Positions 36,695 through 45,262 of a stretch of 64,000 nucleotides of DNA are shown piece after piece. Below the pieces are notes generated by a model, which saw only the letters and a program-made list of their open reading frames with translations, ran no database searches and was not told where the DNA came from. The stretch is from an uncultured Anaerotruncus sp. (GTDB lineage: Bacteria > Bacillota > Clostridia > Oscillospirales > Ruminococcaceae). How positions within the stretch are numbered: the first letter of the stretch is position 1; each line of letters starts with the position of its first letter. The stretch is taken from contig CALWZG010000022.1 of assembly GCA_944385965.1 (NCBI GenBank), positions 62,001-126,000 of the forward strand, written 5' to 3'. The translations under genes were made by a program, and so were the position numbers.

Positions 36695-38086
36695 TTAAAG
36701 CTCAGAAGATGGATTGCTGTCAGACCCTTTGATAGCGGAGAGGGCTTTGCGGAATTGGAAGAAGAACAGAACAGCGGTGAAGGTAACAGCGATAATATCC
36801 GCTGTGGGCTCTGCCAAATAAACCGCTAAGGTCTGGTTCTCTTTCCACAATTGGGGCATCAAGTAAATTAAGGGAATCAGCAAAATAAATTTTCTGGTAA
36901 CCGCCACAATGATAGAAGCAGTGGCGTTCCCAAGAGAGGTGAAGGTCATCTGACAGGCGATTTGAATTCCAAACAATCCCATAACCGCCAGATAGATGCG
37001 CAAAGCGGTTTTAGTAAATTCTATCAAAGCGGAGTCGCTGGTAAACAGAGCAGCGAAGGCTTGGGGGAATATCATAATACAGGCCCAAAGAAATACGGAA
37101 TAACATAAGCTGGCCTTTAACAGAAGCCAGAAGGTTGCCCTCACCCGGCTGGCGTTCTTAGCGCCGTAATTATAGCTGATAATAGGCTGGGCGCCCTGTC
37201 CCAAACCTTGGAGGGGCAGCATAGCAAACTGCATCACGCTGGTGAGAATGGTCATGGCACCTACGGCGATGTCTCCGCCATACTTTAACAGGGAAGCGTT
37301 GAAGCAGACAGAAATGACACTTTCACTGGCCTGCATGATAAAGGTGGCCAATCCCAAAGCCAAACTGGGCAGAAGAATCTTGGCGTCCCACTTGAGGTTC
37401 TTCTTTTTAATTTTCAAAAAAGTCTTTTTCCCAAACAGGAAGCTCAATACCCAAACACAGGAAACCGCTTGGGACAAAATAGTAGCTAGGGCGGCGCCTC
37501 GCACTCCCATTCCAAACCCAAAGATAAAGATGGGGTCCAGGATGATGTTGCATACCGCTCCAATCAATACAGACAACATGCCAACTTTGGCAAACCCCTG
37601 AGCGGTGATGAAGGCATTCATTCCCAAGGTGAGCTGGACAAACAGGGTGCCAAGGGCATAGATGTTCATATAGCTGGTGGCGTAGGTGATGGTATTTTCG
37701 CTGGCTCCAAAGGCCAGCAGCAGGTCCTCATTGAATATCAAAAGCAGACCGGTCAGTACCAGGGACACCACAATCTGAAGGGAGAAGCAGTTCCCCAAGG
37801 TTTTTTCCGCCTTTGCCTGTTCGCCCATCCCCATAAAGATAGAGGCTCTGGGAGCGCCTCCGTTGCTGATAAGCGCCGCGAAAGCGGATACAATCAGAAT
37901 GAGGGGCATACATACTCCGACCCCGGTAAGGGCCAAAGCGCCCTCGCCGGGAATATGTCCAATGTAGATACGGTCAACGATATTATAAAGCATGTTGATA
38001 ATCTGGGCTGCCACAGTAGGCAGGGCCAGACTTAGCAGCAGCTTTCCGATGGGCTGCGTTCCTAAGAAATCTTTATCGTCTTTCAC
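36695..38086 (-). CDS. MATE family efflux transporter
   Basis: A 463-residue multidrug and toxic compound extrusion transporter with 12 hydrophobic spans in two related halves. The MATE start (LGTQPIGKLLLSLALPTVAAQI) and the segments NMLYNIVDRIYIGHIPG and GLGQGAQPIISYNYGA are typical. Substrate is unknown; MATE pumps export cationic drugs using Na or H gradients. Its ATG overlaps the marR stop by 4 bases, so it is co-transcribed with and probably controlled by that repressor, with ftsH downstream. Confidence 0.93.
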   Translation of the reverse strand: MKDDKDFLGTQPIGKLLLSLALPTVAAQIINMLYNIVDRIYIGHIPGEGALALTGVGVCMPLILIVSAFAALISNGGAPRASIFMGMGEQAKAEKTLGNCFSLQIVVSLVLTGLLLIFNEDLLLAFGASENTITYATSYMNIYALGTLFVQLTLGMNAFITAQGFAKVGMLSVLIGAVCNIILDPIFIFGFGMGVRGAALATILSQAVSCVWVLSFLFGKKTFLKIKKKNLKWDAKILLPSLALGLATFIMQASESVISVCFNASLLKYGGDIAVGAMTILTSVMQFAMLPLQGLGQGAQPIISYNYGAKNASRVRATFWLLLKASLCYSVFLWACIMIFPQAFAALFTSDSALIEFTKTALRIYLAVMGLFGIQIACQMTFTSLGNATASIIVAVTRKFILLIPLIYLMPQLWKENQTLAVYLAEPTADIIAVTFTAVLFFFQFRKALSAIKGSDSNPSSEL

Positions 38087-38532
38087 AGGGTTCCCTCCCG
38101 TTCCGATTCAAAGGTGATATTTTTGACCAGGCGCTGATTCAAGGATTCAAACAGCTCCTGCTCCTCAGGGGTGAATCCCCGAAAAAGACGCTCCTGAAAA
38201 GACGCTCTCACCTGAAGAATATCCTCCACAATCGGTTGGGTGAGGGGAGTCAGGGAAAGATGAATTTTTCGCCGGTCCGCTTGGTCTTGGCGGCGGGTCA
38301 AAAGTCCCTTCTGTATAAGCGACTCCACCGCCTGGGACACATTTCCCTTTTGCAGCATCCTTAACTCCACAATGTCGCTGGCAGTATCCAACTGAGGATT
38401 GTGGTAGAGAAAACCGATAATATGGGTTTCTACTGGGGATAAACCATGTTTTACCCATACACTTTTCAAAGATGCGTCATATAGTTTGATAATCATACGG
38501 ATGGTAGAAAGCAAGTCTGGCATTTGGGGCAT
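38083..38532 (-). CDS. MarR family transcriptional regulator
   Basis: A 149-residue winged-helix regulator. The DNA-binding region is visible as LRMLQKGNVSQAVESLIQKGLLTRRQ followed by DQADRRKIHLSLT (the wing with D-x-R), about residues 55-95. It heads the MATE-FtsH operon. The palindrome GTTCTA-AA-TAGAAC (38551-38564) sits between its -10 box and start codon, so I infer autorepression relieved by a ligand of the pump. AAGGAGG at 38540-38546 (minus) serves the ATG. Confidence 0.92.
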   Translation of the reverse strand: MPQMPDLLSTIRMIIKLYDASLKSVWVKHGLSPVETHIIGFLYHNPQLDTASDIVELRMLQKGNVSQAVESLIQKGLLTRRQDQADRRKIHLSLTPLTQPIVEDILQVRASFQERLFRGFTPEEQELFESLNQRLVKNITFESEREGTL

Positions 38533-38550
38533 CTGTATACCTCCTTAAAA

Positions 38551-38564
38551 GTTCTAAATAGAAC
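38551..38564 (-). promoter_or_regulatory. Candidate MarR operator palindrome
   Basis: Perfect inverted repeat GTTCTA-AA-TAGAAC, 16 bases downstream of the -10 box and upstream of the marR ribosome binding site; a position suited to block transcription. Confidence 0.65.
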
Positions 38565-38580
38565 AGTTATCCTAAAAACT

Positions 38581-38608
38581 ATTATAGCTGTTTTTTTACA
38601 ACAGTCAA
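38581..38608 (-). promoter_or_regulatory. SigA-type promoter of marR-MATE-ftsH
   Basis: On the minus strand, TTGACT (38608-38603) and TATAAT (38586-38581) are separated by 16 bases. An additional short inverted repeat, CTGTT and AACAG, flanks the spacer. Confidence 0.8.
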
Positions 38609-38650
38609 TGAATGGATTGTAAAGATTTTATTTCCCCTTTGAAACAGAAA

Positions 38651-38688
38651 ACGCCTTGGAACGCATGGAGTCCAAGGCGTAAATTTTT
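38651..38688 (-). terminator. Terminator of the DUF421-DUF4363 operon
   Basis: ACGCCTTGGA (38651-38660) pairs perfectly with TCCAAGGCGT (38671-38680). T-rich tracts lie on both sides; on the minus strand the stem is followed by TTTTCTGTTTC, fitting the end of the upstream minus-strand pair. Confidence 0.75.
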
Positions 38689-38733
38689 GCTCAACAGATG
38701 GGCCTGATTTCAGAGACTGATTTAAAAAAGAGG

Positions 38734-39114
38734 TTAAAAGATATTGGTCAAAGTTGGAAATTCCGCTTCCCGTACATGGTGAAGCAGTTCCTTCAAACGG
38801 GCGGTTTGGGCGGACAGCAAAGGGTATTGCTTGTAAGCGGCCAGCGCAGGAAGCTGCGCCGCCAAACCGGTCACCTCATCTAAAGCCTCATGATGAATAT
38901 ATCGTTCCAAGGTGTTTTGATGGTCCTTCCATTGCTCCAAAAACTGTTGAGAAAGGTCCATAGTGCTTTCAAAATCCTGCTGCCCCACAGCGGTTTCTAA
39001 TTGCTGGAGGGTGGAATTCAGTTCGTCGATGATGCTGTCCAACCGATAAAGTCCCCAGCAGCTTACCGCCAGAATGATTACAATAATTCCCAGGGCAATC
39101 CAAAAACGTTTCAT
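38734..39114 (-). CDS. DUF4363 family membrane protein
   Basis: A 126-residue protein with one N-terminal span (FWIALGIIVIILAVSCWGLY, residues 4-23) and an outward helical domain with the pattern LQQLETAVGQQDFESTMDLS and WKDHQNTLERYIHHEALDEV, typical of the DUF4363 family. The function is unknown. It overlaps the DUF421 stop by one base (TGATG) and is translated with it, a pairing seen in other spore-forming Firmicutes. Confidence 0.8.
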   Translation of the reverse strand: MKRFWIALGIIVIILAVSCWGLYRLDSIIDELNSTLQQLETAVGQQDFESTMDLSQQFLEQWKDHQNTLERYIHHEALDEVTGLAAQLPALAAYKQYPLLSAQTARLKELLHHVREAEFPTLTNIF

Positions 39115-39845
39115 CAGCCAGCCTCCTTTTGAGGCTTAGGGCTCTTTCCATCCACTGGAACCAATAAATAATTGGCCCTGCGGTCACAGGTCATAAGAAA
39201 AACGTCCTTCTGATTGACCCCTTCCTGCTGAAGCACCTTTTCCAACCATTCCGGCTTCAGATTGCAGTACCGCAAGGCGCTGTCAATGCGAATCCCATCG
39301 CTGATAAGTACCATAGGCGGCATATCGTCAGCGGGATTGTCCGGGATTCCGGCGGTGCTTGGGGTCAAGGGGCGGGCATGAAATTTTTCATAGACACTGA
39401 GCTGACCTGTGGTTTCCACCACCGCATAGGAAACCTCCTGAATGTCAAAAATGTCCTTGCCACGCAGCTGCTCCATCAGGTCATCCACGGTAAACCGCAG
39501 CTCCTTGAGCTGTTTTTGGTCAATTTGGCCATTCTGGATAACCACACGGGGAGAACCGCAAACGATTCTTCGGATGCCTTTCCAGCGGAGGTTCGCGGCG
39601 GAAAGAACCACATCAAAGGAAACCAGGCACAAAATGGGGATGATGCCTCCCAATAAAGGCACATTGGTATCCTCAATGGAAAGTGTGGCAATGTTGGACA
39701 CCAGGATGGTCACCACCAGCTCGGAAGGCTGAAGCTGCCCCAGCTGGCGCTTTCCCATTAAGCGCAGACTGGCCACAATCAAAGCATAAATTAGCAGCAC
39801 TCGAAAAAAAACAATCAGCATAACAGATAAATCTCCTTGTGACAA
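39114..39845 (-). CDS. DUF421 (YetF/YrbG-like) membrane protein
   Basis: A 243-residue protein with three N-terminal spans and a cytoplasmic domain. The family marks are LMGKRQLGQLQPSELVVTIL, then RRIVCGSPRVVIQNGQID and the LMEQLRGKDIFDIQEVSYAVVET segment. YetF-like proteins of Bacillus spores form part of a spore inner membrane complex, so with DUF4363 and the divergent germinant receptor operon next door a spore envelope role is plausible. AAGGAGATTT precedes the ATG. Confidence 0.88.
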   Translation of the reverse strand: MSQGDLSVMLIVFFRVLLIYALIVASLRLMGKRQLGQLQPSELVVTILVSNIATLSIEDTNVPLLGGIIPILCLVSFDVVLSAANLRWKGIRRIVCGSPRVVIQNGQIDQKQLKELRFTVDDLMEQLRGKDIFDIQEVSYAVVETTGQLSVYEKFHARPLTPSTAGIPDNPADDMPPMVLISDGIRIDSALRYCNLKPEWLEKVLQQEGVNQKDVFLMTCDRRANYLLVPVDGKSPKPQKEAG

Positions 39846-39933
39846 TCAGTAAATCTAGTCTGTGAGATTTGGCACAGGATATTCTGGAAGGATGCCGGGT
39901 AAACTAACCCTATTTGAAAGGAAGGGAAACGCT

Positions 39934-41496
39934 GTGAAATTTTTAAAAGACCTGAAAAATAAGCTGTTGTCCCCCACAGCGGCTTACCGTCCCCCTCAGG
40001 GACAAAAGGGACTGGAAGAAAAAAAATTACAGCCGGATTTACAAACTAAGCTGGAACAGATCCGTCAGCTGTTTGGAAATTCAGGGGATTTGGTCATCCA
40101 TGAGCTGGAGGCGGGCGGAGTTCCTTGCGCGGTACTGATTTGTGAGGGTGCCATTGATACCTCCACCTTCTCGGAAATTTTCGCCCGTCCTTTGACCCAG
40201 GTGCGTCTGGAGGAACAGACCCCTAACGCTTTGCTTTGCTGGGTACGCCGACACTCTCTCATGGCTCCGGACCAGAAGGAGTTCAAGACCTATGCCGAAC
40301 TGTTTCGGTTTATGATGTCCGGTTTTGTGGTGCTGCTGATTGACAGTGTACCCTATGGGTTCGCCTTTGGAATCCAGGGAGCCATCGGGCGGGGGGTGGA
40401 TGAGCCTCAGGGGGAAATCAATGTCCGAGGCTCACGGGAAGGCTTTATTGAACGGCTCCGGCCCAATCTGGCGCTGGTAAGACGCAGGATGAAATCCCCG
40501 GATATGGTATTTGAGTATTTGCAGGCGGGAAGCAAAAGCCGCACCGACGTGGCCCTTGTTTACATGAAGGACCGGGTTTCCTTAAAACTGCTCAATGAGG
40601 TACGTTCCCGACTGGAAGACCTGCCCTTGGATGTGGTGTTGGAAAGCGGATATTTGCAGCCTTTTCTGGATACAAAACCTTTGTCTATCTTTTCGGGGGT
40701 AGGTTTTACCGAACGGCCGGACACCCTTTGCGCCAAGGTAGCGGAGGGTCGGGTGGGGATTTTGGTGGATGGAACTCCTTATGCTTTGGTGGTCCCTTAC
40801 CTTTTTAATGAGCATTTTCAAAGCTTTGACGATTATGCCCACAGACCCTATTACGCCACCTTCATTCGATGGCTCAAATATGCAGCGTTTCTGTTTTCGG
40901 TGCTGCTGCCAGGGGCTTACGTGGGTTTGGGGACCTTTCACCCAGAGCTCCTGCCGCCCAATCTCCTGCTGAAACTGGTTTCCAGCGAGGAGGCCACCCC
41001 CTTCCCCTTGATGTTTGAGGCCCTGCTGATTTTCTTTATTTATGAAATCATGCGGGAAGCTGGACTGCGAATGCCTAAATCGGTGGGACATGCGGTCAGC
41101 ATTGTAGGTGCGCTGGTCATTGGAGACGCAGCGGTCACCGCAGGCTTGGTGGGTTCTCCCATGGTGATTATTGTGGCCATCACTGCCATCAGTTCCTTTG
41201 TGGTGCCAAGCCTTTATGAGCCGGTAGCGCTGCTGCGGTTCGCGTTTATCTTGATAGGAGGAACCCTGGGCTTGTATGGGGTGGTTTTGGGGTTCTGCGT
41301 GGTGGCGGCCAATCTCTGTGCGTTGAATCCTTTGGGGATTCCAGTGGCCAGCCCCACGGGAGGCTCTCTCTATACCATGCGGGACACCATTTTCCGTTGG
41401 GGATGGAGAACCTTGGGACAGGAGGACCTGTATGTCCAAGACTTGACCGGCAGCGATTTAAAGGAGGAGAAAACGGATGGAAACCAAACAACGTAA
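39934..41496 (+). CDS. GerA-type germinant receptor subunit A (GerKA/SpoVAF-like)
   Basis: A 520-residue spore germination protein. Start GTG 39934 follows AAAGGAAGGG; the upstream in-frame ATG 39862 has no such site. The cytoplasmic N-domain has the family motif LGNSGDL-type (here FGNSGDLVIHELE) and LLIDSVPYGFAFGIQGA, then the characteristic RGSREGFIE with N-x-A-L-x-R-R-R-M-K. About five membrane spans follow, with MFEALLIFFIYEIMREAGLRMP and SIVGALVIGDAAVTAGLVG. It binds with the B and C subunits in the spore inner membrane and responds to nutrients. Its last 20 bases overlap gene B. Confidence 0.93.
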   Translation: MKFLKDLKNKLLSPTAAYRPPQGQKGLEEKKLQPDLQTKLEQIRQLFGNSGDLVIHELEAGGVPCAVLICEGAIDTSTFSEIFARPLTQVRLEEQTPNALLCWVRRHSLMAPDQKEFKTYAELFRFMMSGFVVLLIDSVPYGFAFGIQGAIGRGVDEPQGEINVRGSREGFIERLRPNLALVRRRMKSPDMVFEYLQAGSKSRTDVALVYMKDRVSLKLLNEVRSRLEDLPLDVVLESGYLQPFLDTKPLSIFSGVGFTERPDTLCAKVAEGRVGILVDGTPYALVVPYLFNEHFQSFDDYAHRPYYATFIRWLKYAAFLFSVLLPGAYVGLGTFHPELLPPNLLLKLVSSEEATPFPLMFEALLIFFIYEIMREAGLRMPKSVGHAVSIVGALVIGDAAVTAGLVGSPMVIIVAITAISSFVVPSLYEPVALLRFAFILIGGTLGLYGVVLGFCVVAANLCALNPLGIPVASPTGGSLYTMRDTIFRWGWRTLGQEDLYVQDLTGSDLKEEKTDGNQTT

Positions 41497-42562
41497 TATC
41501 TCAGGCTTCCAGCTGGGGGCGCTGTTATTTATCAGCCGCTATTTTTCCTATATGACCTATCTCCCGCAAAATCGGACTACCCTGACAGGGCCAACCGCTT
41601 TAATGTCTGTGCTGGTGGCTGTTGCAATCCTCACAGTGGCTTTTCAGGGGTATAGAATCATGTGTAAGCGATGTGGACCTGATTTGTTTCAGGCGGCTCA
41701 CCGGGTCTCGCCAGCATTTGAAAAACTGGTGGCCGCTCTGCTGGGAATTTATGCGCTGCTTATCAGTGCTTCCTCTATGGCCCAATTCGATTTTTTTATG
41801 AGCAGCACCATTTATCAAAATATCCGTTCCTGGATTTTTGTGATACCCCTGGGGGCGGCGGTGGCTTATGCTGCGGCATTGGGACTGGAGTCCTTCGCCC
41901 GCATGGCAGTACCAGCTGCTTTTCTGGTTTTGGTTACGGTTTTGTTATTGACAGGGGCGTTGGCCAGAGAGGTGCAGCCAGCTTATTTTTATAGCCCTTT
42001 TTATGATGGATGGGGTGAAATCTGGGAAGGGGCGATTATGCTGGTGGCCCATATGGCGGAATTCTTGCCTTTGATTCTTTTATTTCCCCGCACAGGGACC
42101 CAGTCTCCCAATAAGGTTTTTACGGGATGGCTGGGATGCAGTATGGTGGTGCGGGAGTGGATGATTCTGCTGGTGATTGCCACCCTGGGGGATTATGCGG
42201 CTTTGAGAGACTTTCCATTATATGGGGCGGCTTCCCTGGCGGAAGTAGGGCCTTTTGGAGACTTGGATACCGCTCATATTGTGATATGGGTCATTGTGGG
42301 CTTTTTGCGTATCAGTGTGTATCTGTATTGTGGGGGCATCTGCCTGCGCAGGATTTTTCCTAAAGGGAAGCTGGGGCTGTTTTCCAGTTTGCTGGCAGCC
42401 GCGTCGGTGGGATTTTCCCTGTGGGCCTTCGCTTATCCCCAGTTAAGCGGGGGAGTGGATTCCACCAAAATCGCAGGTGGGTTTTTCCTGGGGGGAACGG
42501 TGCTGCTGCCGTTTATTATCGCCATGCTGCCAAAAGCCCGACAGAAGGAGGGAGCTGTGTGA
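41477..42562 (+). CDS. GerA-type germinant receptor subunit B (GerKB-like)
   Basis: A 361-residue integral membrane protein of the amino acid/polyamine permease-like GerB family, with about ten spans and features such as ISGFQLGALLFISRYF and MLVAHMAEFLPLILLFP. GerB subunits bind the germinant. It starts inside the end of subunit A (overlap 20 bases) and its stop overlaps the GTG start of subunit C (GTGA), so the three are made together. Confidence 0.92.
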   Translation: METKQRNISGFQLGALLFISRYFSYMTYLPQNRTTLTGPTALMSVLVAVAILTVAFQGYRIMCKRCGPDLFQAAHRVSPAFEKLVAALLGIYALLISASSMAQFDFFMSSTIYQNIRSWIFVIPLGAAVAYAAALGLESFARMAVPAAFLVLVTVLLLTGALAREVQPAYFYSPFYDGWGEIWEGAIMLVAHMAEFLPLILLFPRTGTQSPNKVFTGWLGCSMVVREWMILLVIATLGDYAALRDFPLYGAASLAEVGPFGDLDTAHIVIWVIVGFLRISVYLYCGGICLRRIFPKGKLGLFSSLLAAASVGFSLWAFAYPQLSGGVDSTKIAGGFFLGGTVLLPFIIAMLPKARQKEGAV

Positions 42563-43773
42563 AAAAACTGATTGCTGTGCTGCTTTTGATTTTAAATTTA
42601 ACCGGCTGTATGCCCAACGCCAAGCTGGGGGATCGAGATATGGTGGAAGGTATGGCGATTGATAAAAGCCCTAATGGCACCTACAAAATCACCCTGCAAA
42701 TTTCCCAGCCGGAGGAGGAGGAAAAACCGGCCCAACCGGTTATTTTGCAGCAGGAAGGGCGCAGCGTGACCGAAGCCATGGCGGAAAGCAGTCTGGCCCA
42801 AGGGCGCCAGATGTTTCTGGGGAACTGTACTTTATTAGCCATCGGGGAAGGATTGGCTGGGGAGGACTTACGCTATCTGCTGAACTTTTTTGACACCAAT
42901 CACCGAGTATCTCCAAATATGACTGTGCTTCTTACAAAAGGAGAAGCGTCAGAGCTGCTCTGGCTGCGCAAGGAAATCCCTACCCTGTCGGCGGAACATG
43001 TGGCGGAAAGTGCCCAGGCGGGGCGAAAGGGAGGCTGGATGGGATACAGCCGCCTGTCAGATTTGACCTTGGACCTTAAAAACCAGAATTGCGCGTTGCT
43101 TCCCATTGTGACACTGGAGAAACCTGAGGAAGTCTCGTCCCAGGAGGAAGGGGCTGGGGAAGAAAACAGTTCCCAAAGCAGCGGTTCCTCCAGTCAGGAC
43201 AGCGGTTCCAGTTCTCAGAGCAGCAGTCAGGCGTCAGAGGAAGAAAAGGTACCCCCAAAACTTCATTATATTGGAATGGGTATTTTGCAGGATGCCCAGG
43301 TGAAAGCGGTTGGGGATGCATCCGCTTCCAAAGGTTGGGCCTGGCTGACCAATTCCAAGCAGGACCGGCAGATGCATTTAGAGGACCAGACGTTAGGAAA
43401 GGTCAGCGTTTTGGCGTACAGTCATAAAGTAAAGCTGATACCCGAACAAAAAGGGGATTTAATAGTTTTAAAAATTCAGCTGAAAGTACGTTCCAATCTG
43501 GTGGAATGGGACTTGGGCTCAGGAGAGAAGCCTGACAAAGCGGATCTGGAAACCATCAAACTGTTGGAAACCCGACAGATTGAGGAGGAGATAGGAGCGT
43601 TTATAAACGCTACCTTGCGCAAAGGATATGATCCTTTGGGGGTGGGGCTTTTGATACGGCAAAAATTTCCAGAGCTTTATCGGGCTTGGGAACCAAATTG
43701 GGGAAAAAATCTTCCAGAGATTGGATATGACCTTCAGGTTTCCTGTGAGCTGGACCAGGATTATATCCAATAA
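42559..43773 (+). CDS. GerA-type germinant receptor subunit C lipoprotein, with Ser/Gln linker
   Basis: A 404-residue lipoprotein of the GerC (Ger(x)C) family starting at GTG 42559 after GGAGGGAG. The lipobox is L-T-G-C with Cys17. The N-domain has DRDMVEGMAIDKSPNGTY and the C-domain ends in E-I-G-A-F-I-N-A-T-L-R-K-G-Y-D-P-L-G, both typical. Between them (residues about 195-235) lies a low-complexity insertion of Ser, Gln, Glu and Gly not usual for the family, probably a flexible linker between the two domains. It acts on the outside of the spore inner membrane with subunits A and B. Confidence 0.9.
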   Translation: MKKLIAVLLLILNLTGCMPNAKLGDRDMVEGMAIDKSPNGTYKITLQISQPEEEEKPAQPVILQQEGRSVTEAMAESSLAQGRQMFLGNCTLLAIGEGLAGEDLRYLLNFFDTNHRVSPNMTVLLTKGEASELLWLRKEIPTLSAEHVAESAQAGRKGGWMGYSRLSDLTLDLKNQNCALLPIVTLEKPEEVSSQEEGAGEENSSQSSGSSSQDSGSSSQSSSQASEEEKVPPKLHYIGMGILQDAQVKAVGDASASKGWAWLTNSKQDRQMHLEDQTLGKVSVLAYSHKVKLIPEQKGDLIVLKIQLKVRSNLVEWDLGSGEKPDKADLETIKLLETRQIEEEIGAFINATLRKGYDPLGVGLLIRQKFPELYRAWEPNWGKNLPEIGYDLQVSCELDQDYIQ

Positions 43774-43922
43774 GCAGAGAACTTTAAAAGTTTCCAGACG
43801 GGAACAAAACCCGGTTTAAAGGGAAGGGAGAGTTCTTTGCGGTTATTCCCTGCGATAAAGCGGGCCAATGGTGGAAAGGTAACAAGGCCAGCGAATTTTA
43901 AATCAACAGGGAGGAATTTCCG

Positions 43923-45140
43923 ATGAGAAAATATTACAAGAGGTTCGCCAGCGTCTTATGCCTGGCCATCTCAGCCATACAGGCGTTGGCTCTTTATACA
44001 CAGGCCACCTTGCCAGACCATTATTATGTGGCCGCGGGAGAAAACTTTTCCATACCTGGCACAATCCCTATCACCACCCAAAGCAGCGCAGGCAGCTTGC
44101 CAGCGGAAGCCTATTCCGCCGCTGGAAACAGTTATAATGTGGATTTGAAGCTTCCCGGCGGGGTGGAGGTCAAGCAGGTTCAGGTCCAGGTGGTGGACCG
44201 GGAAATGGTGGTTCCTGGAGGCAACCCATTTGGCATCAAGATGTTTACCGAAGGGGTCATGGTGGTGGGTATGAGCGACATCGCCAGCCAGGGCAAAACC
44301 TCCAATCCCGCCAAAGAGGCAGGGATAAAGGTGGGGGATATTATCCTCTCCATGAATGGAAGCCAAGTACTCACCAATGAGGACGTGGGGGACATTGTTT
44401 CCCACAGCAGCGGAAAGCCGGTGAAGGTCCAGCTGGAACGATCTGGAAAACCCATGACAGTTCAGGTGGAGCCTGTCCGGGATGATTCTGGTGTGTATCG
44501 AGCTGGCATCTGGGTGCGGGACAGCTCAGCGGGCATCGGTACAATGACCTACTACGACCCAGCAACAGGAGTGTTCGCCGGTTTGGGCCACGCCATCTGT
44601 GATGTGGACACAGGGGATATTATGCCCTTACATTCTGGAGAGATTGTGGGGGTAAAAATCACAGGAATTCAAAAGGGCGCCAATGGGGCCCCTGGTGAGC
44701 TGCGTGGCAGCTTTTCAGGACAGAAAACAGGGGAACTGCTCATCAATTCTCAGGTAGGTGTTTTTGGAATCGGACAAATTCCGGATTTATCCAGCCAGCC
44801 GGTGCCTCTGGCCATGAAACATGAGGTTTTAGAGGGACCCGCCTCGATTCGTTGCACCTTACAGGATGGAGAAACACGGGAATACCAAATTGAAATCGAA
44901 AAGGTGAGTATTTCAGAAAATAATCCCACAAAAAATATGGTAATTCGGGTCACTGACCCAGCCCTTTTGGAAAAAACTGGGGGAATTGTGCAGGGTATGA
45001 GTGGGAGCCCAATCCTGCAAAATGGACGTTTGGTAGGCGCAGTAACCCACGTTTTTGTAAATGATCCGACGAGGGGATACGGTATTTTTGTCGAAAATAT
45101 GGAGAGGATGTCGAAAAACGTTATAGATACAAGTTTTTAA
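43923..45140 (+). CDS. spoIVB: SpoIVB serine peptidase (S55), sporulation checkpoint protease
   Basis: A 405-residue SpoIVB. It has an N-terminal signal anchor (residues about 8-28), a PDZ domain (residues about 110-190, KEAGIKVGDIILSMNGSQVL) and the S55 peptidase domain with catalytic H223 in GLGHAICD and S362 in MSGSPI, plus the end motif VNDPTRGYGIF. In sporulation it is secreted by the forespore and cleaves SpoIVFA to turn on sigma K. As in Bacillus and Clostridium it directly precedes spo0A. Paired 0A boxes lie in its last 50 bases. Confidence 0.95.
   Translation: MRKYYKRFASVLCLAISAIQALALYTQATLPDHYYVAAGENFSIPGTIPITTQSSAGSLPAEAYSAAGNSYNVDLKLPGGVEVKQVQVQVVDREMVVPGGNPFGIKMFTEGVMVVGMSDIASQGKTSNPAKEAGIKVGDIILSMNGSQVLTNEDVGDIVSHSSGKPVKVQLERSGKPMTVQVEPVRDDSGVYRAGIWVRDSSAGIGTMTYYDPATGVFAGLGHAICDVDTGDIMPLHSGEIVGVKITGIQKGANGAPGELRGSFSGQKTGELLINSQVGVFGIGQIPDLSSQPVPLAMKHEVLEGPASIRCTLQDGETREYQIEIEKVSISENNPTKNMVIRVTDPALLEKTGGIVQGMSGSPILQNGRLVGAVTHVFVNDPTRGYGIFVENMERMSKNVIDTSF
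45089..45116 (+). promoter_or_regulatory. Two Spo0A boxes, 20 bases apart, upstream of spo0A
   Basis: TGTCGAA occurs exactly at 45089-45095 and again at 45109-45115, 20 bases apart (about two helical turns), at the 3 prime end of spoIVB and about 150 bases before the spo0A start. This is the core 0A box, suggesting autoregulation of spo0A. Confidence 0.65.
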
Positions 45141-45200
45141 TTGTGTAAAATTTACAAAATAAACTGTAAAAATATAAATATATTTCTGGCACAAAAAAGG

Positions 45201-45229
45201 TTGTAAAAGTGAAACAGGAGTGATAATAT
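45201..45229 (+). promoter_or_regulatory. Candidate SigA-type promoter of spo0A
   Basis: TTGTAA at 45201-45206 and TAATAT at 45224-45229 with a 17-base spacer, in an AT-rich intergenic region just before spo0A. Confidence 0.6.
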
Positions 45230-45262
45230 AGCACTAGGGAAAAAAACGGAGGAGAAAGACAC

